Positions 38,253-46,952 of a DNA stretch of 64,000 bases are shown one piece after another. The notes beneath the pieces are model-generated. The model saw only the letters and a program-made list of their open reading frames with translations, made no database searches and had not been told where the DNA came from. Source of the DNA: Nocardioides litoris (lineage in GTDB: Bacteria > Actinomycetota > Actinomycetes > Propionibacteriales > Nocardioidaceae); assembly GCF_006346315.1 (NCBI RefSeq), contig NZ_VDMR01000010.1, positions 92,095 to 156,094 on the forward strand, written 5' to 3'. Numbering within the stretch: position 1 is the first letter of the stretch; every line of letters starts with the position of its first letter. A program made the position numbers and the translations under genes.

Positions 38253-40952
38253 ATGATGTTCCGCACGATGACCTCCGCTACCGACGAGCCCGACCTGCGC
38301 CCCGCCGGGGGCTCGCAGCGCACCCGCCGCGTCCCGCTCTGGTGGCGGCGGTTCCGGCTGCTCCCGGGACCGCTGCGCTGGTCGGCGTACGCCGCCACGG
38401 TGCTCGTCCTGGTGCTGGTGGCGACCCTGGTCACGGGCGCGGTGGTCGTGCGCCGCTCGTTCCCGCAGACCGACGGCGAGGTCGAGGTGAGCGGCCTCGC
38501 CGGGGACGTCGACGTGGTGCGCGACGAGCACGGCGTGCCCCAGGTCTACGCCGACACGACCGAGGACCTGATGCGCGCCCAGGGCTACGTGCACGCCCAG
38601 GAGCGGTTCTACGAGATGGACGTGCGCCGGCACGCGACGGCGGGCCGGCTGGCCGAGCTGTTCGGCCCCGACGCGGTCGAGAGCGACGTGGTCGTGCGCA
38701 CGATGGGCTGGCGGCGGGTGGCCGAGGCCGAGCTGCCGCTGCTCGACCCCGACACCCGCGTGGCGCTCGACGCCTACGCCGCGGGCGTCAACGCCTACCT
38801 GCGCGACCGCGCCCCGAGCGAGGTCGCGCTGGAGTACGCCGTGCTCAACGCGGGTGGTCTCGGCTACACGCCGGAGCCGTGGTCGGCCGTCGACTCCCTG
38901 GCCTGGCTCAAGGCCATGGCGTGGGACCTGCGCGGCAACATGAGCGACGAGATCGACCGCACCCTCACCGCCGCGGTCGTGGGCCGCGAGCGCACCGAGC
39001 AGCTGTGGCCGGCGTACTCCCGCCGTGAGCACGCGCCCATCGTGGGCAGCGGTGCGGTCGTCGACGGGGTCTTCGACCAGGACGCCGAGCCGGGCACCAC
39101 GCGGTTCCCGACCCGGCCGGCGCCGTTCGGCGGCCCCGGCGCCGCTGCTGCGCGGCGCTCGCTCGCGCAGGTCGGTGCGGCCGTCGACCGCCTGCCGGTC
39201 TGGCTCGGGCGCGGCGACGGCATCGGCAGCAACTCCTGGGTCGTCTCGGGCGACCGCACCGACACCGGCATGCCCGTGCTGGCCAACGACCCCCACCTCG
39301 GCGTCTCGCTGCCGGGCGTGTGGATGCAGGTCGGGCTGCACTGCCGCACCGTCGGGCCGGACTGCCCCTACGACGTCGCGGGGTTCTCCTTCTCCGGCGT
39401 GCCGGGCGTCATCATCGGCCACAACGCCGACATCGCCTGGGGCTTCACCAACCTCGGCCCCGACGTCACCGACCTGTACGTCGAGCGCGTCGTCGGCGAC
39501 CGCTGGCAGCACGGGCGCCGGCTCCGCCCGCTCGCCAGCCGCACCGAGACGATCGAGGTCGACGGCGCCGACGACGTGGTCGTCGAGGTCCGCTCGACCG
39601 CCCACGGGCCGATCCTCAGCGACGTCGACGACACCCTGGCCCGGGTCGCCAACGACGCCGACGTGCCCTCCCGTCGCGCCCCGGCCGGCACGGAGCTCGC
39701 GGTCTCGCTCGCCTGGACCGCGCTGGAGCCCGCGCCCACCGCCGACGCGGTGCTCGCCCTCAACCGGGCGAGCGACTGGACGTCGTTCCGCGCCGCCGTC
39801 GCCGACTTCGCGGTGCCCTCGCAGAACATCGTGTACGCCGACCGCGACGGCCACATCGGCTACCAGGCCCCCGGTCGCATCCCGATCCGCAAGTCCGGCA
39901 ACGACGGCCGCTGGCCCTCGGCCGGGTGGCGGCCGGAGAACGACTGGACCGGCGAGGACGTGCCCTACGACGGCCTGCCCAGCGTGCTCGACCCCGACGA
40001 GGGGTTCGTGGTGACCGCCAACCAGGAGGTCATCGGCCCCGACTACGCCTACGACCTGGGGTCCGACTTCGACCGCGGCTACCGGTCCCAGCGCATCCGC
40101 GACCTGCTGCAGACCCAGCTCGACGGCGACGGCACCGTCTCGGTCGACGACTCCCTCGCCGTCCAGCGCGACACCCGCAACCCGGTCGCGCCGGTGCTGC
40201 TGCCCCACCTCCTCGCCGCCCGCCTCGACCCCGGGTACGACGACGACGGCCAGCGCCTGCTGACCCGCTGGGACCTCAGCCAGCCGGCCGAGGGCGAGCA
40301 GAGCGCGGCGGCGGCCTACTTCAACGTGGTGTGGCGCGACCTGCTCGCCCTCACCTTCCACGACGAGCTGCCGCGCGACCTGTGGCCCGACGGCGGGCAG
40401 CGGTGGATGGGGGCGGTGACCGACCTGCTCGAGGCGCCCGACGACCCGTGGTGGGACGACACCACCACCGACGACGTGGTCGAGCGTCGCGACGACATCG
40501 TGGCCCGCGCGATGGTCGACGCCCGCGACGACCTCACCCGCCTCGTCGGGCCCGACCCGGGGGAGTGGACGTGGGGCGCGCTCCACGAGCTGCGCCTGGA
40601 GTCCTCCTCGCTCGGGCAGTCGGGCATCGGCCTGGTCGAGCGCACCTTCAACCGCGGCGGCTGGGAGTCCGGTGGTGGACCCTCGGCCGTCGACGCCGCC
40701 GCCTGGGACGCCGCCGAGGGCTACGAGGTCACCAACGCTCCCTCGATGCGCATGGTGGTCTCGCTCGCCGACTGGGACGACGCCCGCTGGGTCAACCTGA
40801 CCGGCGTCTCCGGCCACGCCTTCCACCCCCACGCGACCGACCAGACCGACCTCCTCGTCCGCGGTGGGTCACTGCCGTGGCCCTTCACCACCGCCGCGGT
40901 CGACGCCGCCGCCGACGACCGGCTGCGGCTGGTCCCCGCCGCCGACGGGTAA
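38253..40952 (+). CDS. Penicillin acylase family protein, membrane-anchored
   Basis: 899 residues. TM helix ~43-67, then S45-type Ntn-hydrolase precursor: alpha region (VDVVRDEHGVPQVYADTTEDLMRAQGYVHAQERFYEMDVRRHATAGRLAELFG), spacer and beta chain starting at Ser326 in GIGSNSWVVSGDRT, which becomes the catalytic N-terminus after self-cleavage. Further family motifs: ANDPHLGVSLPGVWMQVGL, FTNLGPDVTDLYVER and NIVYADRDGHIGYQAPGRIPIR. Substrates may be beta-lactams, N-acyl-homoserine lactones or other amides. Starts at 38253, 38256 or 38268 are possible. CIRCE at its promoter suggests heat-shock control. Confidence 0.9.
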   Translation: MMFRTMTSATDEPDLRPAGGSQRTRRVPLWWRRFRLLPGPLRWSAYAATVLVLVLVATLVTGAVVVRRSFPQTDGEVEVSGLAGDVDVVRDEHGVPQVYADTTEDLMRAQGYVHAQERFYEMDVRRHATAGRLAELFGPDAVESDVVVRTMGWRRVAEAELPLLDPDTRVALDAYAAGVNAYLRDRAPSEVALEYAVLNAGGLGYTPEPWSAVDSLAWLKAMAWDLRGNMSDEIDRTLTAAVVGRERTEQLWPAYSRREHAPIVGSGAVVDGVFDQDAEPGTTRFPTRPAPFGGPGAAAARRSLAQVGAAVDRLPVWLGRGDGIGSNSWVVSGDRTDTGMPVLANDPHLGVSLPGVWMQVGLHCRTVGPDCPYDVAGFSFSGVPGVIIGHNADIAWGFTNLGPDVTDLYVERVVGDRWQHGRRLRPLASRTETIEVDGADDVVVEVRSTAHGPILSDVDDTLARVANDADVPSRRAPAGTELAVSLAWTALEPAPTADAVLALNRASDWTSFRAAVADFAVPSQNIVYADRDGHIGYQAPGRIPIRKSGNDGRWPSAGWRPENDWTGEDVPYDGLPSVLDPDEGFVVTANQEVIGPDYAYDLGSDFDRGYRSQRIRDLLQTQLDGDGTVSVDDSLAVQRDTRNPVAPVLLPHLLAARLDPGYDDDGQRLLTRWDLSQPAEGEQSAAAAYFNVVWRDLLALTFHDELPRDLWPDGGQRWMGAVTDLLEAPDDPWWDDTTTDDVVERRDDIVARAMVDARDDLTRLVGPDPGEWTWGALHELRLESSSLGQSGIGLVERTFNRGGWESGGGPSAVDAAAWDAAEGYEVTNAPSMRMVVSLADWDDARWVNLTGVSGHAFHPHATDQTDLLVRGGSLPWPFTTAAVDAAADDRLRLVPAADG

Positions 40953-40963
40953 CCCCCGCGGGG

Positions 40964-41545
40964 TCAGAAGCGGTGCAGGCCCGACGGCGTGACGACGGCG
41001 GTGACGGGCCGGTCGTGGGGCTCGGCGGGCACGGGGCGGACCTCGCCGTCGTACAGGACCGCGCAGGTGAACGTGCCCACCGGCACCCGGCCCAGGGCGC
41101 GGTCGTAGGAGCCGCCGCCGCGGCCTAGCCGCAGGCCGGTGGGGGAGACGGCGAGCGCGGGCACGACGACCGCGTCGGCGGTGCCGACCGCGTCGACGCC
41201 GAGCCGCCGTCCGGTCGGCTCCAGCAGGCCGAACCGCGCGGGGGCGAGGCCGCCCGGGCCGGCGTACGCCGCCCAGTCGAGGTCGCCGTCGGGCAGCAGC
41301 ACCGGCAGGACGACCCGCGTGCCGGCGGCGGCGAGCCCGTCGAGCAGCCAGGACGTGCCGGGCTCCGTCCCGATCGAGACGTACGCCGCCACGGTGGCCG
41401 CCCGGGTGACCTCGGGCGCCGCGAGCAGGTGGCCCGCGACCGCGCGCGCGAACAGCCCGATCTCGGCGACCGGGAGCCGGTTGCGCGCGGTGAGCAGCTG
41501 GTCGCGCAGCGCGAGCTTGGCGAGGCTGGATGGTGCCCTGTCCAC
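40964..41545 (-). CDS. 5-formyltetrahydrofolate cyclo-ligase
   Basis: 193 residues. KLALRDQLLTARNRLP start, VAAYVSIGTEPGTSWLLDGLAAAGTRVVLPVLLPDGDLDWAAY substrate region and the ATP-binding signature GLRLGRGGGSYDRALGR. It converts 5-formyl-THF to 5,10-methenyl-THF with ATP. GTG start; the minus-strand -10 TAGGCT (41557-41552) lies 6 nt upstream and overlaps the -10 of the divergent pyrophosphorylase gene. Confidence 0.93.
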   Translation of the reverse strand: MDRAPSSLAKLALRDQLLTARNRLPVAEIGLFARAVAGHLLAAPEVTRAATVAAYVSIGTEPGTSWLLDGLAAAGTRVVLPVLLPDGDLDWAAYAGPGGLAPARFGLLEPTGRRLGVDAVGTADAVVVPALAVSPTGLRLGRGGGSYDRALGRVPVGTFTCAVLYDGEVRPVPAEPHDRPVTAVVTPSGLHRF

Positions 41546-41551
41546 GATCGG

Positions 41552-41561
41552 AGCCTAGGCT
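41552..41561. promoter_or_regulatory. Palindromic shared -10 for divergent genes
   Basis: AGCCTAGGCT reads the same on both strands and gives a TAGGCT hexamer 7 nt before the ATG at 41569 (plus) and 6 nt before the GTG at 41545 (minus). One symmetric melting site may serve both leaderless genes. Confidence 0.55.
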
Positions 41562-41568
41562 CGCTCCC

Positions 41569-42972
41569 ATGGGTAGTCCCGCACTGAAGAGGGCGCGCGC
41601 GAAGATGGTCGACGCCGGTGTCGACGAGGTCGCGATCGACACCTTCGCCCACTACTTCCGGCTCCTCGAGCACGGCGAGACCGGCATGGTCCCGGAGTCG
41701 ACGATCGACCCGGTCGACATGCCGTCGCTGGCGGGCGTCGAGGTCGACGCGGAGGCGGGCGCGGAGGCGCTGCGCCGCACCGTCGTGGTCAAGCTCAACG
41801 GCGGCCTCGGCACCTCGATGGGCATGAGCCGGGCCAAGTCGCTGCTGTGCGTGCGCAAGGGCCTGTCGTTCCTCGACGTGATCGCCCGCCAGGTGCTGCA
41901 CCTGCGCTCCGAGCACGACGCGACCCTGCCGCTGATCTTCATGAACTCGTTCCGCACCAGCGACGACACGATGGCCGCGCTGGCGCGCTACGCCGACCTC
42001 GAGGTCCACGGCCTGCCCCTGGAGTTCCTGCAGAACAAGGAGCCCAAGCTGCTGGCCAAGGACCTCTCGCCGGTCTCCTGGCCCCAGGACCCCGACCTCG
42101 AGTGGTGCCCGCCGGGCCACGGCGACATCTACACCGCGATGCGCGGCACGGGCCTGGTCGACCTGCTCCTCGAGCGCGGCTTCCAGCACGTGTTCGTCTC
42201 CAACTCCGACAACCTCGGCGCCGTGCCCGACCCGCGCGTCGCCGGCTGGTTCGCCGGCACGGGCGCGCCGTTCGCCATCGAGGCCGTGCGCCGCACCCCG
42301 TCCGACCGCAAGGGCGGCCACTTCGCGCGGCGCAAGAGCGACGGGCGGCTGGTGCTGCGCGAGACTGCGCAGACGCCGAAGGCCGACCTCGACGCGCTGG
42401 CCGACCTCGAGCGCCACCGCTACTGCTCGACCAACAACCTCTGGTTCGACCTGGCCGCGATGAAGACCGCGCTCGACCAGCGCCAGGGCATCCTCGGGCT
42501 GCCGCTGATCCGCAACACCAAGACCGTCGACCCGGGCGACCCCTCCACCCCGGAGGTCATCCAGGTCGAGACCGCGATGGGCGCGGCGATCGAGGTCTTC
42601 GAGGGCTCGCAGCTCATCGAGGTCGACCGCAGCCGGTTCGTGCCGGTCAAGACGACCAACGACCTCCTCGTGCTGCGCTCCGACGTCTACGACCTCGGCA
42701 GCGACTTCGTGCTCGACCAGGCGGCGGCCGAGATCCCGTACGTCGACCTCGACACCGACCACTACAAGCTGGTCACCGACTTCGACCGGCACTTCCCCGA
42801 GGGGGCGCCGTCGATGGCCAAGGCGACCTCGCTGCGCGTCACGGGCGACGTGACCTTCGGCCGTGGCGTCCAGGTCGTCGGCGACGTGGCCGTCGACGCC
42901 CGCCAGGCCGACCGCGTGCCCGAGGGCACCGTGCTGCAGGCCGACGGGCTGGCCGACGGGCTGGCCGACTGA
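41569..42972 (+). CDS. UTP-glucose-1-phosphate uridylyltransferase (UDPGP family)
   Basis: 467 residues, the eukaryote-like UDPGP type rather than the shorter bacterial GalU. VVVKLNGGLGTSMGMSRAKSLL is the nucleotide-binding loop; FMNSFRTSDDT, EFLQNKEPKLLAKDL, EWCPPGHGDIYTAM, VFVSNSDNLGA and STNNLWFDL are family motifs. The C-terminus has a beta-helix (SLRVTGDVTFGRGVQVVGDVAV). It makes UDP-glucose for polysaccharides and cell wall. In the slot occupied by galU in mycobacteria. Followed after 2 nt by moeA/glp. Confidence 0.92.
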   Translation: MGSPALKRARAKMVDAGVDEVAIDTFAHYFRLLEHGETGMVPESTIDPVDMPSLAGVEVDAEAGAEALRRTVVVKLNGGLGTSMGMSRAKSLLCVRKGLSFLDVIARQVLHLRSEHDATLPLIFMNSFRTSDDTMAALARYADLEVHGLPLEFLQNKEPKLLAKDLSPVSWPQDPDLEWCPPGHGDIYTAMRGTGLVDLLLERGFQHVFVSNSDNLGAVPDPRVAGWFAGTGAPFAIEAVRRTPSDRKGGHFARRKSDGRLVLRETAQTPKADLDALADLERHRYCSTNNLWFDLAAMKTALDQRQGILGLPLIRNTKTVDPGDPSTPEVIQVETAMGAAIEVFEGSQLIEVDRSRFVPVKTTNDLLVLRSDVYDLGSDFVLDQAAAEIPYVDLDTDHYKLVTDFDRHFPEGAPSMAKATSLRVTGDVTFGRGVQVVGDVAVDARQADRVPEGTVLQADGLADGLAD

Positions 42973-42974
42973 GC

Positions 42975-44297
42975 GTGGCCGACCTCCGCACCGTCGACGA
43001 GCACCTCGCCCTGGTGCTCGAGGCGACCTCGCCGCTGCCCGACTTCGCCCAGCCGCTGCTCGACGCCCTCGACCTCGCCTGCGCCGAGGACGTCCGCTCC
43101 GGCCTGTCGCTGCCGCGCTTCGACAACTCCGCCATGGACGGGTACGCCGTCCACACCGTCGACGTCGCCACCGCGGCCGACGAGTCGCCCGTCGTGCTGC
43201 CGGTCGTCGGCCAGATCGGCGCCGGCCAGACGCCCGGCGGCCCGGTCACCGAGCTCGCCCGTGGCACCGCGGCCAAGATCATGACCGGCGCACCGCTGCC
43301 CACCGGTGCCGACACGGTCGTCCCCTACGAGTGGACCGACCGCGGCGCCGCCGAGGTCCGCATCACCCGCGCCCCCGTCGAGGGCCAGCACGTCCGGTAC
43401 GCCGGCGAGGACGTCGCCACCGACGACCTGCTCGTCGAGGCCGGCACCGCCCTCGGCCCGCGCCACCTGGGGCTGCTGGCCTCGGTCGGGCGCTCGACGG
43501 TCCGGGTGCGCCCGCGGCCGCGGGTCGTCATCGTCTCCACCGGCTCCGAGCTGCGGGCGCCCGGCACGGCCCTGCGCCCCGGTGACGACGACGACGCGAT
43601 CTACGACGGCAACTCCTACCTCCTCGCCGCCGCGGCCCGCCGCGCCGGCGCCGTGCCCTACCGGGTCGGGCTGGTGCCCGACGAGCCCGAGGCCTTCCTG
43701 CGGGCGCTCGACGACCAGGTCGGCCGGGCCGACCTCGTGGTCACCTCGGGCGGCATCTCGATGGGCGACTACGACGTGGTCAAGGCTGCGCTCGCCCCGC
43801 TCGGCACGGTGTGGTTCGGCGGGCTGGCCATGCAGCCCGGCAAGCCGCAGGGCTTCGGCCACGTCACCGCCGGCATGGGCGCCGGCGCCGGCGGCGGCGC
43901 GCCGCGCGGGAGCGACGGGACCGAGGGCGTCGAGCCGCGTCGGGTGCCGATCTTCTGCCTGCCGGGCAACCCGGTGTCGTCGTACCTCTCGTTCGAGATG
44001 TTCGTGCGGCCCGCGCTGCGTCGGATGATGGGCCTGGTGCCCGAGTCGCGGCGCACGGTGCAGGCCCGGCTGACCCACGACGTGCGGTCACCCGCCGGGC
44101 GGCGGCAGTTCCTGCGCGGCGTCATCAGCATCGGCGCCGACGGCACCACCGTCACCGAGGTCCAGCCGGTCGGCGGGTCGGGGTCGCACCTCGTGGGCGA
44201 CCTGGCGGCCAGCAACGCCCTGATCGTGGTGCCGGAGGACGTCACCGCGGTCGCGGCCGGCGAGCAGGTGACGGTCGTCCGGCTCGACCAGGACTGA
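42975..44297 (+). CDS. glp: Molybdopterin molybdotransferase MoeA / gephyrin-like Glp
   Basis: 440 residues. MoeA domains: LPRFDNSAMDGYAVHTVDV, GQIGAGQTPG...AKIMTGAPLPTGADTVVPYE, VVIVSTGSELRAPG, TSGGISMGDYDVVK, MQPGKPQGFG, FCLPGNPVSSYLSFEMFV and a C-terminal beta-barrel. It can insert molybdate into molybdopterin. The orthologous position in corynebacteria holds Glp, a gephyrin-like protein that binds FtsZ and a membrane receptor (GLPR). A GLPR-like gene is at 46953-47861 here, while moaC and mog lie between, so either role or both is possible. A Gly/Ala-rich insert (GAGAGGGAPRGSDGTEG) precedes the PGNP loop. Confidence 0.85.
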   Translation: MADLRTVDEHLALVLEATSPLPDFAQPLLDALDLACAEDVRSGLSLPRFDNSAMDGYAVHTVDVATAADESPVVLPVVGQIGAGQTPGGPVTELARGTAAKIMTGAPLPTGADTVVPYEWTDRGAAEVRITRAPVEGQHVRYAGEDVATDDLLVEAGTALGPRHLGLLASVGRSTVRVRPRPRVVIVSTGSELRAPGTALRPGDDDDAIYDGNSYLLAAAARRAGAVPYRVGLVPDEPEAFLRALDDQVGRADLVVTSGGISMGDYDVVKAALAPLGTVWFGGLAMQPGKPQGFGHVTAGMGAGAGGGAPRGSDGTEGVEPRRVPIFCLPGNPVSSYLSFEMFVRPALRRMMGLVPESRRTVQARLTHDVRSPAGRRQFLRGVISIGADGTTVTEVQPVGGSGSHLVGDLAASNALIVVPEDVTAVAAGEQVTVVRLDQD

Positions 44298-44318
44298 GCG
44301 CTGGGGTCAGCCGCCGGG

Positions 44319-45176
44319 TCAGCCGCCGGGCGTGAGGCCCGGCAGGCCCATCGACCCGAGGTCGAGCGCGCCCGCGGGCGCCTCGACGACGACCGGGGCG
44401 CCGGGGTCGGTGAGGGTCAGGGTGATCGAGCCCTGCTCGGTCTCGGCGGCGACCTCGCTCAGGCGACCGGCGTCGTCGAAGGCGACCGTGACCGGCACGC
44501 TCGCCGGCAGCTCGCCGAGGTCGGGCTGCGGGAGGCCGGGCATCGCCATCGCACCCATCGAGCCCGTGAGCGACGTCAGCAGGCCGGCGATGCGGCGCAC
44601 GTCGAGGTCGACGGTCCAGGTCGTGCCGGTGGCAGTCTGCTCGGAGGTGACGTCGGTGACGAGGTCGTCGGCGTCGCCGAGCTGGTCGGCCAGCGAGGTC
44701 TTGAGGTCCCCGAGGCCACCGAGGTCGGGCAGCATGCCCTCCAGGTCGGCCAGGTCGAGCTGGATCCACGAGCCGTCGGCCGAGCCCATCTGGGTCAGGG
44801 CGTAGGCCACGCCGTCGACCACCCGCACCTCGCGCAGGCCGAGCACCGGCTCGGCGAGGCGGGCCTGCAGCTGCTTCCCGTCCTTGTCGAGGGCGCCGGT
44901 GACGTCGAGGCGCTGGTCGCCGCGCACCGCGAGCTGGAAGCGGGTCGTGGTCAGCTGCTCGCCGGCGGCGCGCAGGTCGTCGAGGAGCCCCGTGAGGTCG
45001 GCGTCCTCGCGGGCGACGGGCGCCGCGTCGGCCACCCGCTCGGCGGGCACCTGGGCGGCCACGGCGGAGGTCGCGTCGCCGCGCGGCTCGCTGCCGCACC
45101 CCGACAAGAGCACGGTCGCGGACAGGGCCGCGGCGGTGACGGCGGCCAGGGCAGGGCGAGCGGGACGGCGGAGCAT
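44319..45176 (-). CDS. Lipoprotein, LprG/LppX-like
   Basis: 285 residues. Lipoprotein signal with lipobox LLSGC, Cys at ~27. The mature part reads ALDKDGKQLQARLAEPVLGLREVRVVDGVAYALTQMGSADGSWIQLDLADLEGML...PASVPVTVAFDDAGRLSEVAAETEQGSITLTLTDPGAPVVVEAPAG, a half-barrel of beta strands as in LppX/LprG lipid carriers. Likely anchored to the outer face of the membrane; ligand unknown. Convergent with glp and divergent from moaC. Confidence 0.75.
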   Translation of the reverse strand: MLRRPARPALAAVTAAALSATVLLSGCGSEPRGDATSAVAAQVPAERVADAAPVAREDADLTGLLDDLRAAGEQLTTTRFQLAVRGDQRLDVTGALDKDGKQLQARLAEPVLGLREVRVVDGVAYALTQMGSADGSWIQLDLADLEGMLPDLGGLGDLKTSLADQLGDADDLVTDVTSEQTATGTTWTVDLDVRRIAGLLTSLTGSMGAMAMPGLPQPDLGELPASVPVTVAFDDAGRLSEVAAETEQGSITLTLTDPGAPVVVEAPAGALDLGSMGLPGLTPGG

Positions 45177-45224
45177 GGCACCACGGTACGTCGTGGACGG
45201 GCACGGGCTGGCATGATCGCTGGG

Positions 45225-45695
45225 GTGCCCGAGCGCCTGACCCACCTCGACTCCTCCGGTGCGGCCCTCATGGTCGACGTGTCGGGCAAGGACGTCACCG
45301 CCCGCACCGCCACCGCGTCGGGGCGGGTGCTCGTCTCGCCCGAGGTCGTCGCGCTGCTGCGCGGCGAGGGCGTGCCCAAGGGCGACGCGCTCGCCGTGGC
45401 CCGGATCGCGGGCATCATGGGCGCCAAGCAGACCCCGTCCCTCGTGCCCCTGTGCCACCCGCTGGCCCTCTCCGGCGTCACCGTCGACCTCGAGGTCACC
45501 GACGAGTCGGTCGACATCACCGCCGCCGTGCGCACCACCGACCGCACCGGGGTCGAGATGGAGGCGCTGACCGCCGTCTCGGTCGCCGCGCTGACCGTCG
45601 TCGACATGGTCAAGGCCGTCGACAAGGGCGCGGTCATCACCGACGTCCGGGTCGAGACCAAGACCGGTGGCACGTCGGGGGAGTGGCGCCGGTGA
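45225..45695 (+). CDS. moaC: Cyclic pyranopterin monophosphate synthase MoaC
   Basis: 156 residues. LTHLDSSGAALMVDVSGKDVTARTATASGRV, MGAKQTPSLVPLCHPLALSGV (active-site His/Cys), TDRTGVEMEALTAVSVAALTVVDMVKAVDKGAVI and KTGGTSGEW are MoaC signatures. It converts the MoaA product to cPMP in molybdenum-cofactor synthesis. GTG 45225 is preferred over ATG 45213 because a -10-like CATGAT (45212-45217) precedes it by 7 nt and the protein then starts as usual for the family. Its stop overlaps the mog start. Confidence 0.94.
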   Translation: MPERLTHLDSSGAALMVDVSGKDVTARTATASGRVLVSPEVVALLRGEGVPKGDALAVARIAGIMGAKQTPSLVPLCHPLALSGVTVDLEVTDESVDITAAVRTTDRTGVEMEALTAVSVAALTVVDMVKAVDKGAVITDVRVETKTGGTSGEWRR

Positions 45696-46207
45696 CCGGC
45701 CACCCCACCGGCCAGCCCACCGGCCAGCCCACCGGCCTGCCGGCGGCGGTCGTCGTCGCGTCCAACCGCGCCGCGGCCGGGGTGTACGCCGACGAGACCG
45801 GCCCGCTCATCGTCGACTTCCTGCGGGGGCTGGGCTTCGTGGTCGACGAGCCCGCCGTCGTGCCCGACGGGGAGCCGGTGGGCGCGGCGATCTCCGCGGC
45901 GGCCGCGGCCGGCGCACGGGTCGTGCTGACCACTGGCGGCACCGGGCTCACCCCCACCGACCGCACCCCGGAGCAGACCCGGGCCCTGCTCGACCGCGAG
46001 GTGCCCGGCATCGCCGAGTCGATCCGCGCCGCGGGCGTGGCCAAGGGCGTGCCGACCGCTGCGCTCTCCCGCGGGCTCGCCGGGGTCGTCGGCGCCTGCC
46101 TGGTCGTCAACCTGCCCGGCTCCCGCGGCGGTGTGAAGGACGGCCTCGGGGTCCTCGAGCCGCTGCTCGTCCACGCCGTCGAGCAGGTCGTCGGGAGCGA
46201 CCACTGA
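45692..46207 (+). CDS. mog: Molybdopterin adenylyltransferase Mog/MoaB
   Basis: 171 residues. AAVVVASNRAAAGVYADETGPLIVDFLRGLGF, VLTTGGTGLTPTDRTPEQTRALLDREVPGIAESIRA, and LVVNLPGSRGGVKDGL are MoaB/Mog motifs (TTGGTG, PGS). It adenylates molybdopterin before metal insertion. The N-terminus is a PTGQ repeat (a 12-bp DNA repeat, three copies near 45704-45739) that is probably disordered. GTGA overlap with moaC and TGATG overlap with the acetyltransferase. Confidence 0.93.
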   Translation: MTGHPTGQPTGQPTGLPAAVVVASNRAAAGVYADETGPLIVDFLRGLGFVVDEPAVVPDGEPVGAAISAAAAAGARVVLTTGGTGLTPTDRTPEQTRALLDREVPGIAESIRAAGVAKGVPTAALSRGLAGVVGACLVVNLPGSRGGVKDGLGVLEPLLVHAVEQVVGSDH

Positions 46208-46848
46208 TGGCCCTGTGGACGCGGCGGGGCGCGCGGCGCACCGGCTGGCCGGTCACGCTCACCACCCGTGCCGAGGGCGGACCCGTCGTCACCCTGCGCC
46301 CGCTGCGGCGCGCCGACGTGCGGGCCTGGCGCGAGGTGCGCCAGCGCAACGCGTCGTGGCTGGTGCGCTGGGACGCCACTGCACCGCCGGGCTCGCGCGC
46401 GCGTCCGGTGACGTTCCGCGCGCTGGTGCGACGTCTCGGTGCCTCGGCCGCCCGCGGCCACACCCTGCCCTGGGCGCTCGACGTCGACGGCCGGTTCGCC
46501 GGGCAGGTGACGGTCAACAACATCGTGCGCGGGTCGGCCCAGTTCGCCTCGATCGGCTACTGGCTCGACCGCGACGTCGCCGGCCGCGGCGTCATGCCTC
46601 GCGCCGTGGCCATGGCCCTCGACCACTGCTTCACCGTCGCCGGCCTGCACCGCATCGAGGTCGCCATCCGCCCCGAGAACTCCAACTCGCTGCGCGTCGT
46701 GGAGAAGCTCGAGATCCACGAGGTCGGCTACGCCCCGCGCTTCCTGCACATCGACGGTGACTGGCGCGACCACCGCCTCTTCGCGATCACCAAGGAGGAC
46801 GCCCCCGCCGGGGTCCTCCGGCGCCTCGAGCACGCCGACCCCCGCTGA
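46207..46848 (+). CDS. GNAT-family N-acetyltransferase (RimJ-like)
   Basis: 213 residues. VTLRPLRRADVRAWREVRQRNASWLVRWDAT, FAGQVTVNNIVRGSAQFASIGYWLDRDVAGRGVMPRAVAMALDHCF (acetyl-CoA loop R-x-x-G) and LHRIEVAIRPENSNSLRVVEKL are typical of RimJ/RimL proteins, which acetylate protein N-termini. The mycobacterial rimJ gene has the same position next to moeA1. Translationally coupled to mog. Confidence 0.88.
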   Translation: MALWTRRGARRTGWPVTLTTRAEGGPVVTLRPLRRADVRAWREVRQRNASWLVRWDATAPPGSRARPVTFRALVRRLGASAARGHTLPWALDVDGRFAGQVTVNNIVRGSAQFASIGYWLDRDVAGRGVMPRAVAMALDHCFTVAGLHRIEVAIRPENSNSLRVVEKLEIHEVGYAPRFLHIDGDWRDHRLFAITKEDAPAGVLRRLEHADPR

Positions 46849-46952
46849 CCCGGGGCCGGTGGGCGGGGAAGTCACAGGAGCACCAGGAGGGAATCTCCGA
46901 CACACCTGTTGACATCCGCACCGGGATGGTCCAGCGCTCCTAACCTCGGTCT

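Noticed and set aside
41569..42972. Naming the pyrophosphorylase galU
   Set aside because: Length and motifs are of the eukaryote-like UDPGP family, not the bacterial GalU family, so the symbol was withheld.
46909..46946. TTGACA as -35 for the GLPR-like gene
   Set aside because: The distance to the -10-like TAACCT is 26 nt, too long for a sigma-70 promoter.
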